From contig VZRR01013406.1 of assembly GCA_013398015.1 (NCBI GenBank), positions 124,412-188,411 of the forward strand: a DNA stretch of 64,000 nt. The letters are read 5' to 3'. The DNA comes from Oreocharis arfaki (lineage: Eukaryota; Chordata; Aves; Passeriformes; Paramythiidae). The notes below the pieces were generated by a model that worked only from the letters and a program-made list of their open reading frames with translations, was not told where the DNA came from and made no database searches. A program made the translations under genes and the position numbers. This document shows, one piece after another, positions 36,298 through 49,073 of this stretch (positions are counted from its first letter, which is position 1; each line of letters starts with the position of its first letter).

Positions 36298-38260
36298 ACT
36301 TGTTGCTGCTGCAACAACAATTTTCTAACTGACTAATTCTAATTTTCTAATTGGCTAACTTCTTTCACTATTTCTTGTCTTCATATGGTGCTGCCATGGT
36401 TTTGTGACTGTGATGCAATATTAAGAGGTACAGACCTGGTGCAATAGTGGAGCCTTTCAAGCAGGGACAGAGGACACCCCACAGGAAACACACAGGTGGG
36501 ATCGTTGGGGTGACACTAGGGACCACACAGATGTAAAAAAGGACAAATGGTCATCTTAAAGAAATGTAGATCTGGAAAAATTGTTTTGGGGTAGCAAAAA
36601 GAACAAAGTTAATAGTATTAGAACATGACGCATGGGAAAGGCATTATAGTAAACTTATATATAATACGGAGCTGCAGGTCAGTGAGGAGAAAGCAAGGTG
36701 TGAAAGCATGAAGCATTGTAGCAAAGACATAGAAAGGAATCCAAGTAGATCCCAGAGTGGGGAAGAAATCACCAGCACAAAGTGACATTTCTCCTAGTGT
36801 AAGACTCTAGGCACTGACAACTCACCACAAACAAATGTCAAGATGAGAAATAAGCCACCAACTGTCATGACTCATAAATGTGGGCCTGATGTTTGTTGTA
36901 AATTCTCGTCGTGCTGAACAAAGACACCAGGCATGTATCAGGAACTCTTATGTTTCATTTTAGAGTTGCCTTAACTCTGGCAACCAGCCCACTGCTTAGA
37001 CTAGAAAGGTGTTGGCTGACAGCCCCTTAAATTCTTAAAATACACTTCCACAAGAGTGTTGAATCCTACCCAAATTCATAAGAAGTCAAAACTGAGCTAA
37101 TAATCCATTATCAAACATCTTTCTTCTGCTATTAATTGGTAATGAGTGCCACCCTACTTGTATTATTTTTCTCACCAGAATAGAAAATAAGTTTTGTTTC
37201 AGTATTCTTTAGCCACAGATATTTTTTAAAGGTTTAAAAGAAATCTGTTTTTCAGTTTTTAAATCAATCTGAACTAAAATACAACCTCTAAACTACAATC
37301 TCTGTTTTAATAATGTCAGGGGTACTTAGAATAGACCAGAATATTACTACTGATCAAAAATTTTGGCTTGCTTTTTCTCTAAGCATTCTAATAAAGCTGA
37401 TGTGACTGTGATTAAAAAAATGGCAAGGACTTCATAGTTTTTTTCCAAAAGCAAAAGAAAGTGAAATCTTAATATATTGCTGAGGGAAAAAACCCACAAA
37501 GAAAAAATAAAGCTGCAGTAATGGATTAATTCTGATGAAATGATAAAAATAAATTTTAAAAAAAAAAAAAGGAAAAGGATGGTATAATTAAAACAAAAGA
37601 GAATGAAAAATTCTTTGTATTCTCCATCCAGCCCATGCAGCTTCCCCGAATGTCTACAGAATCTGTTGACTTTGAGATTCCCTCCTGGGTTTAAAGTCAG
37701 GACAGCTGTATAATAATAGAAGTCAGATTAGATAGAGTTTTGCTTAGGGAATTTAGGGAGATCTTTTGGTTTTGGAGCTATAGATTTTAATTATACCCAT
37801 GGTCAATAACACTAATAAAAATGCTTCCCATAATTAAGAAAAACAGTTGGGATGTACGTTGTTAACCCTTATCATATTTTTTTCCCAGGGAGAATAAGTA
37901 CAGATGGTATAAAACACCTAATACAGTAAAAGCGCATGCAGTTTATCAGTCTCTCTTTGTCCCTTGAACAGACATGCCATAATGTTTTATTTTAATGTTA
38001 AAAAACATTCAGCTATAATCTCTAGCTACTCTCTTTCTCCCTTCTGAAATTAATAAATTCACAAACAAGTCAGCTGTACCTGCTGATCCTGAAGAGAAGT
38101 TCATAAAGAAATTAAATCATAAATGAAAGAATTTGTAATATAGAAAGAATATCAATCTTGATAATACCAGTGATCTCATGTTTCCCTAAAATGAGGCAAG
38201 TATCAGCTCAGAAGATCCAGGTCACATCTGACTTTGTTAACAAAAAATGTTCTTCAATTT

Positions 38261-38276
38261 AAAAAAAAAAAAAAAA
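38261..38276. repeat. A16 homopolymer
   Basis: Sixteen A residues follow TTCAATTT. There is no recognisable retroposed body beside it. Confidence 0.85.
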
Positions 38277-38649
38277 GGAAACTCATGTTGCAGTAATTAA
38301 GTATCTAATTGATGACATAACTATAGGCTCAGAAAAAAATTTTCACAGTGTTTTAGCAGCATTCACTACTTACTAATGGCACAACCTCTTATTATAAAAA
38401 TGTAACAAAACAGTGCAGTTACATGAGTTGTCAACAACAAAATAAGGGACAAAATTTTTGCTGCTAATAACCTAAGCAAACGCAAAAAGCTGTGAGAGTC
38501 AAGCAGGTTAATACAGCCGTTCCAATTTTTGGTATTAATGCCATTAGTGGAACACGAATTGTTTCCAAAAGGCATCAAACATGCTATGAATCATAAAAGA
38601 CTTGCTGCTTGTATTGCTACACAAAACTAATCACTCATACTGACACTTA

Positions 38650-38765
38650 GCAAGAAAAAAAACCAAAAACAAACATGAAAAAACCCCACAAAGCACAACA
38701 AAACCAAGCAAAGCAACAACAACAAGCACAACCCAAATTAACAAACAAATAAACAAACAAAGAAT
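38650..38765. repeat. A/C-rich low-complexity stretch
   Basis: About 115 bp are built almost only of AAAC, AACA and CAAAG units, with nearly no T. It is a strand-asymmetric simple sequence and gives no gene evidence. Confidence 0.8.
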
Positions 38766-39804
38766 CACCCCAGATTTGGGATTTTCTATTTTAAATAAAG
38801 TAGGAATACACTGGTGTAGCGGATATTGTGAACTTTATCACCTTATTTAACAAAAAAAACATCATTCTGCTTCTTACTGATAGTTTAAGTAGTGTAATTA
38901 GTATATAAGAGTGCAATATTTAAAGTATGACACTGTGCTGACAGAAAATACTGGTTTTGGAGGATTACATACCACTAAGAAATGGATGGCCAGGAACTGC
39001 TGAGAATCGACAGGAGTGAAATGTATTTATTTGGCAAGTCTCCAGTGAAAGGTAACACATTAGTTTCCAAAGTACAACATAGTATAAAATAAGGGGTTGA
39101 AGAATTTAAAATTAAAAACTACGTGTGCTTATAAACATAAAAAATCTTCCAGACCAAAAAATGGTGAGATTAAGGTTATCAAGGGAAAGAAACTGCTGAA
39201 TAATCAGTGGAATTCTTAGCAAGGTTCACTTCTGCAGATATCATGAACATTCTCCTTCACATCAATCATTTAATAGAAAAGTTTAATATCCTTTCAAGTT
39301 GCTGAGTACAAATATGTTAATGTGGTGTCTTTGTAGTCTAGTGGGACAAGTGCTCATATTGCAGTCTTTCAGTATGTATTGTGTATACAATTTCTTAGTC
39401 TGCAAGGGTTTCTTAAAAATTGTTTTCTTCCTAACAGTCGTATGCATTGCATTTGTGACATAGTCACGAGCCTCTCACAAGCATCATCTCGGAAGGTTGA
39501 AGAAGAAACAGTTTCATGTCAGTTTACGAACTGGAGATCCATCTGAAAACAGGGAGAGAGCTGCTCTGAGGGTTCATTTATATTGGCACTCTTTCTTCCA
39601 TTCCTCATACTCCATTGAAGTTCTGCCTGACAAGATTCAAAGTGCAAGTTCCAAATAAGCTTCAACCATACACATAGAGAGTCCGTCTTAAACATTTCTT
39701 TAGACAGCATATTCACTAACCATATTACTATGACTCATCTCATTTTGTTTAGGCATCTGGAACTATACGCAAAAAATCGCTATTAAAGTATAGAACAGGT
39801 GGCT

Positions 39805-39900
39805 TGTTGGGGGGGTTTTCTGTTGGTTTTTTTTGTTTGGTTTTTTGGAGTTTTTTTGTGGTTTTGGCAGGGGGGTTGTTTTTTTTTTTCTTTTTTCTGG
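39805..39900. repeat. T/G-rich low-complexity stretch
   Basis: Runs of G7, T8 and T11 alternate with GGTTTTTT units, with almost no A or C. It produces the Phe/Gly-rich plus-strand frame at 39833-40051, which is not a gene. Confidence 0.8.
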
Positions 39901-41625
39901 CTTGGGAATACAAAAGATACCTTGGTTTTACCTGATTACTAAGAAAGTAATACAGATTCTCATCCCACAGTTAAGACTTTTCAGTCTCTTATCAGGAATA
40001 GACAATAGAGTCTTTATGGGACAGGCAGCTATGAGCCAGGAGAAGAGTTAGTCTCCATTGCTCCCAGGAGCAGATCTGTAGTATCAGTAACTTGAAAGCA
40101 TCCACCAAATCCAACAGCATCCACATGCTCTCATATTTTATTTTATTTTTTTCCCATTTCAGATTTTGTACTTTTCCACATTGGTGTTTTTTAGTCTTCA
40201 TTCTTTCAGTTACTCGTGCTCTTTCATTTTTATGGTTCTATCTCTACCTCTATAGTCATAACTTACAAGGCTCTTCTCTGCAGGCTTTCTCACAGCTGTT
40301 TCCCACAATCTATGAGTCTCTGTAGCAGCCTGAGCCAAAGGCACATAATCGTGCTACATCAGAGCTGTGCTGTTGATCTTTGGAGCATGAACTGAGCCTT
40401 GGGGGGAAGGTGAGAAAGAAAGAGTGTTACAGTCATAGAGGGTGAAATGAGTCCTACTCAACCCAGGATATCAAAAAAATCAGACATCAAAGTCTGAGCT
40501 AACTGTCCTAGGCTGCCCTTATAGTCAGTGGACTTAAATACCTGTTGTAAGAAGGTGAGTCATTCACACTAATAGCATCTAAAATAAATCAAATGACTCA
40601 GCTCTGTATGTACCCGCTTCTCTCAGCTGACTGACAGGAAGTGTTGAGTGATTAGTTTAAATTTAGGTATCTGCCTTTTAAATAACTGAACTAAAGTGTT
40701 GTTTTATAGAAATGGGCTAAAGAGGCCCACCCCAGCTGTAAGCAGATTGTTGATCCTCTTGCATAACCCAGTGCCTCATTCACAGTGCCTCAAGTGAGCA
40801 ATAGTCATTGCTAACTATTTTTAGTTTATGATATGGTTCAAAGATAAAGATAACATTTTGTTTCAAGTTCATTTATCTACTCAAATACTAGTAGAAAGCA
40901 TAAGGGAAATTGCATGGTATGTGTCAGAAGCTGCTTCACCTCTCTTCATTTTTTAAAATCACAGCTATGCTACATTTCCATGGGGTAAAATCCTAGGTAT
41001 GAAAACATCTGAGAATAAGAAATAATGATGGATTGACTTTGAAATTCCCAGTTAGATTCCTGCTATTGCACTTAGAAAGAAAATAAAAACAAATCCATGA
41101 ATTAAAATATATCAGAAAAAGTCTATGTTTTCTCATCATGTACGACCCTTACTAAATGAGAACATACTAGTGTTTTAATAACTATGAAAAAGGAATAATG
41201 AAAAACATTTATCTCTTTATTTAATATTTTAGCATAAATGTTTGACATTGTGGAACTAGAATTTCTCACTCAATATAAGGGTTATCAATAACAAATATTC
41301 AAAAGAAATTAATGCAAAAAGTACTCTTAGTCCATTAGTCTTGTTTTCTTGTTTCCTGGAAACTAGTTTTGTGTCAAAGGTTTACTTGTAAATTCTTTCT
41401 CATTTTCTCTTAGTTCCAGTGTCACATAAAAATATCCAAGCCAGACTAGCTTTACTTTCCATTTAAAAACTCACGGTATTTTATCTATTTCAGGTTTGTC
41501 TGTGGAAATATAAGGGATGTTATCCTGTCAGCATACTGATTCATCTTTGCATCAGATTATCATGTGCTAATATTTCTTTATTAAACCATTGATGGAATTA
41601 CTTTCATAGTACTTCTGCACATGAA

Positions 41626-42377
41626 CATCTTGGAAATGTAAATCTAATGTGGCAGGATGCAGGAAACTGGCAAAAAATGGTCATCTAGGTTTACATTTGC
41701 AATGAATAATGATTTGGCTCTACTGTCGGGACTGATCCTCTGCAGATTTCCTCTGCTCTGAAGTGTGGATAAGAACTCCACCGCCACTGCTGTAATTAGC
41801 CCATAACAAAAAAATCATTGCGAGGACTTAAAAAGGAATGCAACTGCACGTGTGTCAAAACACTGTGCCCATAAGATACGCCACCACAGCAGAACTTGTG
41901 ATGATGACTTGTAGATGGCAACAACAGGAAGATGCTGGCGAGGCAGATCTGGATAATCTACCCAGACAAAAATTCACCCAGTGGCAAACTGAGGGAAAGG
42001 AAGACATTGTTACACACGTGCTGTCCAAAGTTATGGGAGTGGCATTTACGCCCCGGGGATACCCAGGACTTGGAGCACATAAAAGTGGTACCTCCAGAAG
42101 AATGACTCGGGGACCCTTACCACCAAGAAGACCAGGGTGAAGAAGGACCAGCAGAATGCAGCAGGAATTCATGTGGTGGTGATGTCTTTTGCTTAATGTC
42201 TCTCTCTCTCTCTCTCACTCACTTCTACCTCCTCCTCTCTACCCTCTCGTCCTATTTCTTTCTGTCTCTCTACCTCACATTTGCTCTTAAATAAAATCTC
42301 TTCTATCGGCTTTGGCATATGGTCCCGTTTAGGGTTAAACGATTAAGTTCTGCACCTTAATTTGGGCAGACACATCT
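41626..42377 (+). mobile_element. Probable ERV LTR, 742 bp, with 5-bp target duplication
   Basis: TG at 41631 and CA at 42371-42372 are bounded by CATCT at 41626-41630 and 42373-42377. Between them on the plus strand lie a possible TATA box (CACATAAAAGTGG, near 42076), a CT-rich tract (42199-42216 and beyond) and a polyadenylation signal (TTAAATAAAATCTC, near 42289), the order expected of U3-R-U5. The frames at 41838-42140 (plus) and 41855-42172 (minus) fall inside it and are not genes. I do not recognise the family with certainty, and the 5-bp match was found by searching several possible ends. Confidence 0.55.
42199..42216. repeat. (TC)n microsatellite
   Basis: Nine TC units open a pyrimidine-rich stretch of about 90 bp within the probable LTR just ahead of its polyadenylation signal. 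Confidence 0.85.
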
Positions 42378-45300
42378 CTTAGAATTGGATCAGAACACTC
42401 ATGCAACAGTTTGCTAATCTAGGTCCTGCGCTTCTGCATTTGTCCTTCAGCATGTGATATGATAAATTTTTCTTAGCAGATGTAAACAGAACTTGTTAGG
42501 GATAGAAATTTTTCTTTTTATTGCTGTTTCCATGTTTGACTTAATACTACATACTAGTGTTGACTCCTGCAGCTTGATTACCTATTCTATATATGCAAAT
42601 AAAACATTTTTCTTATTTTAAAATCACAGAGATGGAACAAGCATAATGGGCTAATAATGATGTAATAAATATCCGTACCACATTTATACCACAGTTGTGT
42701 TGCTTCATATGTGAAAACATATTTACATACAATATGATGATAAAGAAGGAAAAATAGTGTAAGCCATTAGATGAGATTTGTTTAATTTTACATTCACTTT
42801 ATATATTTCAGTATGGTTTTCTTATTGTAATTCTGTAAGCTACTTAATTGTGAAATATTTGAATATTTATATATACCCTTTTGAGGATGAAAGCTCAGGT
42901 CTGTTTCTTTTCTTTCTCCTGGGGAAAGCTAATCTGGTTAGCTGTGCAAGCACATTTATTATGCTTAAATTTCTTTTCAAAAGCTAAAATGTATCAGATT
43001 TTCCTGATGTGTTTTGGTGATCCTTCAGTTGCAATTGGATTTTAAAATATTTGAGTTCTCTGCATGTGCATTTATATTTACAGTATTTATTCAAATATTT
43101 TGCTTCCAAATTTCTATTCAATAATGGTTAGATGTCTCTTGTCATAAGCTTATATACATATATGTTTTTATTTCTTTTGTATGCTTTTCATATACCTAGC
43201 ATAATATAATTTCTTTAATCCCACATGACACAAAAAGCTTTCAAATCACAGAGGGAAACCAGAAGGGCATATGCACACAGAATGGAGGGTGTAAGAAGCT
43301 CTTAAGTGAACCTGAGGTTTTATGCCGTCTTCAATTTCTTCGTATTTGCCACTGTAAAGCTTACAGAGAGCTTCACTCTGGATAGCTGAAATAATGGATG
43401 TACATCAAAAGTTCATTCTGGTCCTAAAGGCATTGCCAGTGTAATTGGAGTAATCGTTTTAAAGATAGAAAATTCTGTTGAAATCTAGGGATTTAAAAAT
43501 AGACTGGTTTTTAAAGTACATCTCTACTGTGTTTTCAAAACACGTGACTATTGATTTATAAATCAAAATGAGTTTGCTGAGAGAGTGGTAGAGAAAGGGG
43601 GGAAGATGGAGAGAGGGGAAAGTACATCGTGTATAAGAACAATTTTTATACTGAATCTTAAATTTGAACCTGTTAATTGAATAATTCTGCAACCTAAACA
43701 AGACCTGAGGTAGCTGTTTTGCTTTGCATTCTCTCGAGATCTCAGGGTGGTGCAAAGCAATAAAGCCTTGGAGACTGAAAGTAAAATAGTCAAAAAGCTT
43801 GTGAATAAGTAATTACAATTGTCAGTGAAGTAGCTGTTTCCAACACTTCTATAACTATCCATAAAAATGCCTTTGCCCTTATATACTAAGGACTACCATA
43901 ACTCTGTTAAAAGGAAACAGATGAAGAGAAAAAATCGTCATGATATCTGACAAGCTCCTCTTTCCTTTCCTAGTTGAGAGAAATGCTTTTCTCTCTGATA
44001 TTACCATGGATGAACACAGAGGCCAGGAACTCGCAGAACTCCACAAGTGTCAATACGCCACTGAGTTAACTACATCAGAGCCCAGCTGCTTTGTTAGAAT
44101 ATTCAGCATTTGTCATATAAATTATCTAAGAGAAATTCTGCTCAGTGCTGAGTGCAAAAAGTTTGGCAAAATTATAATATATTTGGATATAGAAATTTTT
44201 TCTTTGAAAGTAAATGGGAAGAGCATTAAGCACAGAGCTAAAGTAGTATGAAGGACAAACACAATGCTCACATCCACCTAATAACCTTCTCTACTCCAGT
44301 AGAAATGCAGAGAAGGATTCCTGGTTAAATTAACCCCAGCCTTTTAAGGAAGGATCTTACTTATCGTTTCATTACTGTACTTTATGCTGTTATACTTTTT
44401 TATAGAAAGAATGTATATATGTATATACATGCATGTATATGTCATGCTCACACATATTGGTCTCCAAGGTCCACTTGATATATAAATATTAGAACTGACT
44501 CAAACACGTACAGAGAAACTTATTTTAGGTTTAAAGATTACTTAGTGTGGCATGTTCTAGGGAGGACATATATTTTTCTGTCATTTTATTATTCATGGCA
44601 AAATATGTACGGCACATTCTAATTATATTAATCTCAGAGCAATTAATCTCACTAGAAAGAAAAAGGTGTAGGTGCACCAAGGCAATGACTGTTCTTTCTG
44701 TATAGTGATGAGTGTTAAAAGTGCTGTAAGTTCATTCTGTAATGAGCCTGGTTCAATTAATGTTGCCACCTCCATTAAAATAAGAGGCAGGAGTTATGGG
44801 TGCACTAAATATTAGAAATCTAATTCAGGGGCTTTGGATCTTCCGTACACTTCCTCAGAATCAGCTCATTAGATTCTGTCCAGAGCTAATCAGGTGCCTT
44901 TTTCTGCACCTTAAATTTAAAACCTTTGAACACTTCTATAAATATGAGGTCTTTCAGAACAGGACAAGAGAGAGATTTAAATCAAACTGCATATCAGAGA
45001 GATTATTTGGTTGAAATAGATCCAAACAATTTATTTTAAGTGCTTTTTATAAATCAACATATATTCCACTGGAAGGAAACATTATGTAAACAAAATGGTG
45101 ACTCCTGATTCCTGATCTCCACAGACATTAACCTAGATCTTTCCCTTTATCATCTCTGGCCTTACAAAGCTATGGCTTTGCGGAATTTCTCCTGAATTTC
45201 TCAAAGATTTTAACATAATTTCCCTCTTTAGCAGGGCTTTGTGGTCTGAATAGTTGGAGGTGGTCTTTATTGCCACTGCCAAGAGAAACAAAAGTACCAA

Positions 45301-46107
45301 CCAATGGAGTAAGGCTGTTGTCTGAGGTAGCAGATCTTTCTATCTCTGTCAGAGAGCAATGAAGTTTTATAAAGATGCTGTTGCAAAGTAGATTGTGATA
45401 GCAGAGCCTGAATAACTCCTAAAAAGGTCCTAACATGCAACACAAAATGTGAAACACCTGCTATTTTCTTCCGCGTGTAATTAAGATTATATAAAACTTA
45501 AAAAAAGAAAAGGCAGATATAGAGATATTTCTCAGTATGCAAATTGTTCAGATCAAAGTTTAAAAAACCTGATTCTGTCAGGAGAATCACACCAAGATTC
45601 TCCTGAATATTTTACTTTAAGTCTTTATTCCTTTGCATCTTATCATATAATGATATCATAACAAAGAAAAAAAAGTACTCTTTGACTTAATCAATCATCA
45701 AAAAGCACTTAAAATGTACTTTTTTATTAAAAAAAAAAACAAAAAAACCAGCTTAAGAGTTGGAATATTTTAATGCATTCCCAATATTCAAACTAGAATT
45801 TTTTAAAAACATTATGTTAGTAAGATAGTCAAGTATTAAATCCAGTGATTTTTCACTCCAAGTGGTTTCAAAGATTTACTAGAATTGTATGAGTCTTGTT
45901 TGAACTTTTACCTGAATTATTTTTCCTGCCATTACCTTAATATTTGCAGCTTCTCTAACTAAAATGAAGTATTTCTCAACATTAATTAATTTACACGCAA
46001 AATATTGATTTCAAACACTAGACATCAATTAGGAGTCTATTCTTGTCTTCCTTCCCTACAGCCCTGTGTTTCCGGATTATCTTTCTGTTTGATTTTCATG
46101 TCCTTAT
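42378..46107. other. AT-rich unique sequence, no gene seen
   Basis: A TATG/TATA-rich stretch at 44407-44445 contains short palindromes such as GTATATAC and ATGCAT. No exon, RNA gene or element is recognised. Confidence 0.5.
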
Positions 46108-46177
46108 TGAGAGTTGGACTTGATGATCCTTGTAGGTCCCTTCCAACTCAGAATATTCTGCAAATCTCTGAATCTGT
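46108..46177 (+). mobile_element. Very short CR1 3' tail
   Basis: GAGAGTTGGACTTGATGATC, followed by GTAGGTCCCTTCCAACTCAG and a decayed tail of ATTCTG repeats, is the 3' terminal block of a CR1 copy in plus orientation. Only about 70 bp were inserted, an extreme but common 5' truncation. Confidence 0.85.
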
Positions 46178-48775
46178 AAATTAAACCTATTTAAAATTGC
46201 CTTAAAAGCATGCAATAGATTTTTCACACTTTTAAGGTGCTTTACTTACTGCATGTATTTTAAATTGCACGCTTTCTAGTGTAAATATTTATCTAAGTGA
46301 TAGCTCTACTCACAGATTTTTAAAGAATAGCTACATACAAAATAACTATGTAGGCTATCATAGTGGTTATGCATTTCTTAAAGGCTCAGACCACAAAGTT
46401 GTTATCATCATAGCTAGATTATATATTATTATATATGTTTGGGATATGGTAGAATAGTCTGGCTTTTATACTGAGAAAGTAAAATATGAATGTTCAGTTA
46501 CATATACAATGTAAGGAAGGAACAAAAACTGGGTATAATAGAGCAGGAAAATTTTTCTTTAGCCCTGTTATTTTTAACCTAATTGCAGGTCTTTTAATCC
46601 TTCATGAAAGTTTTTAAGAACATCCATTTTCATACACAATGTGTAAAAATTTGTAAAAATAAATGGTCTCAATGTCAATGTACCATGGTGAAACACAACA
46701 ATATCTAGAAAGCTGTGGAATGGATATAATTGATTATTGTCTGTGTACTTCTTAAGTAGAGATGAAACTGCTATATATTCTTGCTAATGAGCCAACAATA
46801 AACCTATAAAGGCAGAAATTAAAAACCCTGACTATGCAACCTCATACTTCATAATTCAAATGTATTATTTTCTACACTGAGGAAATAGAATTACAGTAGT
46901 ATTTGATTTATAAGTACTACATTTTTCTAATTTATCTGAAAACAATTACAGGCGTAGATAAAGCAGGTAAAGAAGATTTATGGGGATAGAAATAAACTTT
47001 AATCTAGAATTAGAGACTTAAAAATTAATTACATGGTTTTCTTTAAGGAGCATATTTAATTTCAATCTTTTGGTTTAAGTTTAGTGACTTTTTAAAAAGT
47101 CTTTAAAGGTTCATTTTACTATTTTAGAAGTAAATGGATTGAATTAAACTTGATGTAAAATGTTTAATATCTGTGTTATAAGGATATCCACATAGCAATG
47201 AGTATGCCCAATGCTTTCCAGTATAAAAATGTGTTGTCCAGAATTTTCAAGCTGGGTCTACCTAAGCATGGATTTTTTGGTACATTTCCATTAAATATTT
47301 CAGCTTTCTGAAAGATTAAAATTTAGTGAGTGTTTTACTTAATGAAATAAACTAAACGTAGCAGTAGCTTCACATTTGGAATAGGAACTTGAGAGAAGAA
47401 AGGCACTTGACATCTGGGTCAGGTCTTCAGCCATTAAAGCTTCACACAAAAATCCACATTTATGCTTCCCACAGGAAAAAAAAAGTCTATGTTTCTCTCA
47501 CTCCATTTTCTCAAGTGTCTCCCTGAACCGTTGTTTTTTCAGGAAAGATTTTCTTTCTCCACTATTATTTTAAGCATATCTTTTCGTTGTCAAACAGAGT
47601 TCACTCACTCAAAGCACAGGAGCTGCACACTTTAATATATGAATCTTAAATATTCAGCATTAAATATGGGTATTTCCATTAGCTAACAAATACTTTAAAA
47701 GATCACGGGAATTGTATACAATTAATTTAACTAATGCATTAGAGAAAATGGTAATATATCTGTGAGGCAAAAAAAAAAGATGCTAAATTCACAAAGCTTT
47801 TCACTGTTAAATATTATGACTTTTCTCTTAAAATGAATATTCTTCTTTTTTAAAGATACTGAAATATGTCCTTCATTAAAGTTCTTGGGTAAGTGTGGAA
47901 ATATGTCAAAAATTTTGACAGCAGAAAATCAACCATACTAGGTAAAGTGGCAATATTGTGAAAATTTGCACTCAATCTTAAATATTCATCTGGCAAGCTT
48001 TGAAACTACTAAATATAATTTGGACTTGGAAATGTGGGTTTCCTCTAAATATTAAACTGATTATCATATAGTGTATATTTACCAGTGACTAAGAATAATC
48101 TCTCGAAGTTTTCTTCAGAGGGTTATTGCTGTGGAATTAAGGAGAGTCACATATTCAAGCTAACAGCTAGTTAGTCATTCACCTATGAATCAGAAATTAT
48201 GTGCAACTGTCCATCAATCCATTTTTATGCACTTATGTCTTTATTCTGAAAAGAGAAGTCAGTCAATTTGACATTGAAATGCACGGTAACACAATCTCCA
48301 GAGTCACGTGCAATTATTTACAGTCCCACTTCAAATAGCAGAAAATCGGTAAGTTCAGCATTTGAATTAGGCCTTGGTGTACATGAACACATTTTACACA
48401 TTTAAACTGACGTTATATTCCTAATTCGTATGTTGTCATACAATATCAAACATTTATGCATGCACTGGGCCGGAGCATTCAAGAGCATATTGCAAGACAT
48501 GAAATTAGTTTAACCGGTGATTTTAAAGCCTTGCTTGTTCATCATGCTACATCTATGTGAAGTTTTGCTACAAGAATGAAAAGTGAGAAAAAGGAAAGGT
48601 CAAGTCATGCTAAGCACTGGAAGCTCAGAACCTCACTAAGTCATTCAAAATGCCTCACAGAAGAGGCAGCTGAAAGTTCAAAAACCTTCATTGTCTGTAT
48701 GCAGAAATGCTGCTGTTACGTAGCCATACAGTCTGAACCTACAGCTCTAATTTTTCTTCTATTTGTAGCATTTCA
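46178..48775. other. AT-rich unique sequence, no gene seen
   Basis: This is among the most AT-rich parts of the window. A subsection at about 48200-48560 has more mixed composition with many TAAT/ATTA cores and no repeat similarity. An 86-codon frame at 48576-48836 runs into the CR1 tail and is not a gene. Confidence 0.45.
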
Positions 48776-49060
48776 AAGAATCATAGAATCACAGAATCAT
48801 AGAATGGCTTGGATTGGAAGGAACCAAAAAAATTAGCTAGTTCCCACCCCCCTGCATAGGCAGGGACTCCTTCCACTAGACCTGATTGCTCAGAGCCCCA
48901 TCTGACCTGGCCTTCAACAATTCAAGGGAGGAGGCATCCATGGCTTCTCTGGCATGGGTGGCAATAGATTGCAGTGCCTCACCATCTTCACATCAAAGAA
49001 TTTCTTCCTAACATCTGATCTAAATCTCTCTTTTAGTTTAAAAGCATTCATAACACTGAC
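48776..49060 (-). mobile_element. CR1 3' end fragment, about 285 bp
   Basis: The plus strand begins AATCATAGAATCACAGAATC, the reverse of the CR1 octamer tail, followed by GGCTTGGATTGGAAGGAACC, CAGGGACTCCTTCCACTAG and AAAGAATTTCTTCCTAACAT, which are conserved CR1 3' blocks. It is truncated before the ORF2 region. Only about 15 bp separate it from the next CR1 in the same orientation. Confidence 0.92.
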
Positions 49061-49073
49061 CATGTAGATTCAT

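Larger units (their letters stand above)
35573..41625. other. AT-rich unique sequence with simple tracts, no gene seen
   Basis: This stretch holds a spaced direct repeat (35988-36034), a GTTT microsatellite (36273-36297), an A16 tract (38261-38276), an A/C-rich stretch (38650-38765) and a T/G-rich stretch (39805-39900). I see no exon or transposon. Open frames are short. Confidence 0.5.

Noticed and set aside
41838..42172. Overlapping frames of 100 and 105 codons on both strands
   Set aside because: Both fall inside the probable LTR, ahead of its polyadenylation signal. No domain.
44407..44445. Palindromic TATG/TATA stretch considered as an origin or structured RNA
   Set aside because: Simple AT-rich alternation. 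No conserved partner features.
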